This document shows positions 44,288 through 44,777 of a stretch of 44,777 nucleotides of DNA, piece after piece. Position numbers and translations under genes: made by a program. The notes below the pieces were generated by a model. The model was given only the letters and a program-made list of their open reading frames with translations, made no database searches and was not told the DNA's origin. The number at the start of each line of letters is the position of its first letter. Position 1 is the stretch's first letter. The DNA is from Balneolaceae bacterium. GTDB lineage: Bacteria; Bacteroidota; Rhodothermia; Balneolales; Balneolaceae. The DNA is taken from positions 1-44,777 of the forward strand of contig SLLL01000078.1 in the NCBI GenBank assembly GCA_007134085.1. The letters are read 5' to 3'.

Positions 44288-44777
44288 CTAACTACTGCCA
44301 CGGCTTGAAGAACCCTGGCTTGACGGCCTGCTGTTGCCCGAAGGCCTTGCTGCACTACTGCTTGTGTTACCCCTGTTAGAAGTCCCTCTAAATGAACTAT
44401 TTCCTGTAGATCTCATGGTTCCTGCTCTGTAAAACGTGGATTGGGATCGGGTAGCATTAGTTCTTGCCCTGTTGTGTGTAGAGTTTCTGTTCTGTGCTGC
44501 ACTGTTATAATCTAATCTATTATCATATGTGTACCAACCAACTAGAGGCGGCCTCATAAACTGATCTCTTTCGAAACTTCTTTGGTACTGAGCATATCTC
44601 CTCTCGCGCAGGTTCTGCTGCCTTTCGTTAACCACCACACGCTCAGCAGACGGGAGATTTATCTGATACCTTATGCTGGTAGTAGCAAGACTTTCTCCCC
44701 GGCCCACAAATGTGTTGTTTACATGCCTGGTTCTATTCCTGGATTCATTATCCACGCCTCCACCTGAAAGCCCTGTT
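44288..44777 (-). CDS. C-terminal part of a Ser/Asn/Arg-rich low-complexity protein (5' end off window)
   Basis: The track starts this ORF at a GTG (44755), but the frame stays open to the right edge (TGLSGGGVDNESRNR), so the gene begins outside the window. The visible ~162 residues contain NERQQNLRERRYAQYQRSFERDQFMRPPLVGWYTYDNRLDYNSAAQNRN. A Ser/Gly/Arg/Asn-rich tail (STGNSSFRGTSNRGNTSSSAARPSGNSRPSS) follows. The tail composition is like that of the repeat lipoprotein downstream, on the same strand. No domain is recognised; the pair may belong to one surface or matrix module (inference). Confidence 0.8.
   Translation of the reverse strand, partial: TGLSGGGVDNESRNRTRHVNNTFVGRGESLATTSIRYQINLPSAERVVVNERQQNLRERRYAQYQRSFERDQFMRPPLVGWYTYDNRLDYNSAAQNRNSTHNRARTNATRSQSTFYRAGTMRSTGNSSFRGTSNRGNTSSSAARPSGNSRPSSQGSSSRGSS

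Overview
The window looks like a chromosomal segment of a Gram-negative bacterium of the Bacteroidota/Balneolota–Rhodothermota neighbourhood. This is an inference from several signs: two TonB-dependent receptors (one with a carboxypeptidase-regulatory N-terminal domain), FadL/OmpP1-like and Omp85-like barrels, lipoproteins, poor Shine-Dalgarno signals, several TTG starts, and an HU-type protein fused to a membrane anchor and LysM. No phage, insertion sequence, integrase, CRISPR, rRNA or tRNA gene was seen. Coding density is high and most genes are recognisable core or accessory metabolism.

Layout. 1-1174 (minus): a response regulator and, downstream of it, a membrane protein that runs off the left edge. 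1358-4496: a CoA-binding protein, two convergent overlapping TauE/SafE permeases and a PhzF-family protein. 4614-9395 (plus): mutS2, a secreted esterase-like hydrolase, a glycerophosphodiesterase lipoprotein and a DUF985 cupin, tightly packed. 9413-14601: a HemD-like protein, an Omp85-like barrel, an AhpD-like protein, an unusual 501-residue SGNH-type hydrolase (plus strand) and protoporphyrinogen oxidase. 14735-16978: a FecA-like receptor, divergent from protoporphyrinogen oxidase across a promoter region that holds a perfect 21-bp inverted repeat. 17074-21643: an SDR-like protein, a DtxR/MntR-family metalloregulator, a secreted thioredoxin and a large membrane SpoIIE-type phosphatase. 21844-28205: an NRDE protein, a TPR protein, an alpha/beta hydrolase, an RluB-type pseudouridine synthase, yidD, cysS and folE. 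28482-31563 (plus): HU, the HU-TM-LysM fusion, a Dabb protein, a CHAD protein and a stand-alone Smr protein. 31609-36044: a large TonB receptor, a SIMPL-domain protein and a TesA-type esterase. 36133-40585: a YbbA/YbbP-type ABC pair, a 56-residue membrane ORF missed by the ORF track, and a tandem universal stress protein. 40653-44777 (minus): a FadL-like barrel, a lipoprotein with eight 13-residue tandem repeats, and the C-terminal part of a compositionally similar protein running off the right edge.

How genes may work together. Heme and iron functions cluster loosely: HemD-like, protoporphyrinogen oxidase, FecA-like receptor, DtxR/MntR-type regulator, with a candidate operator between two of them. 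The tesA|ybbA-ybbP divergent arrangement matches the one known in enterobacteria. The most unusual item is the HU pair at 28482-30018. Its second member should place a DNA-binding domain in the cytoplasm and a peptidoglycan-binding LysM in the periplasm, so it could tether the nucleoid to the envelope.
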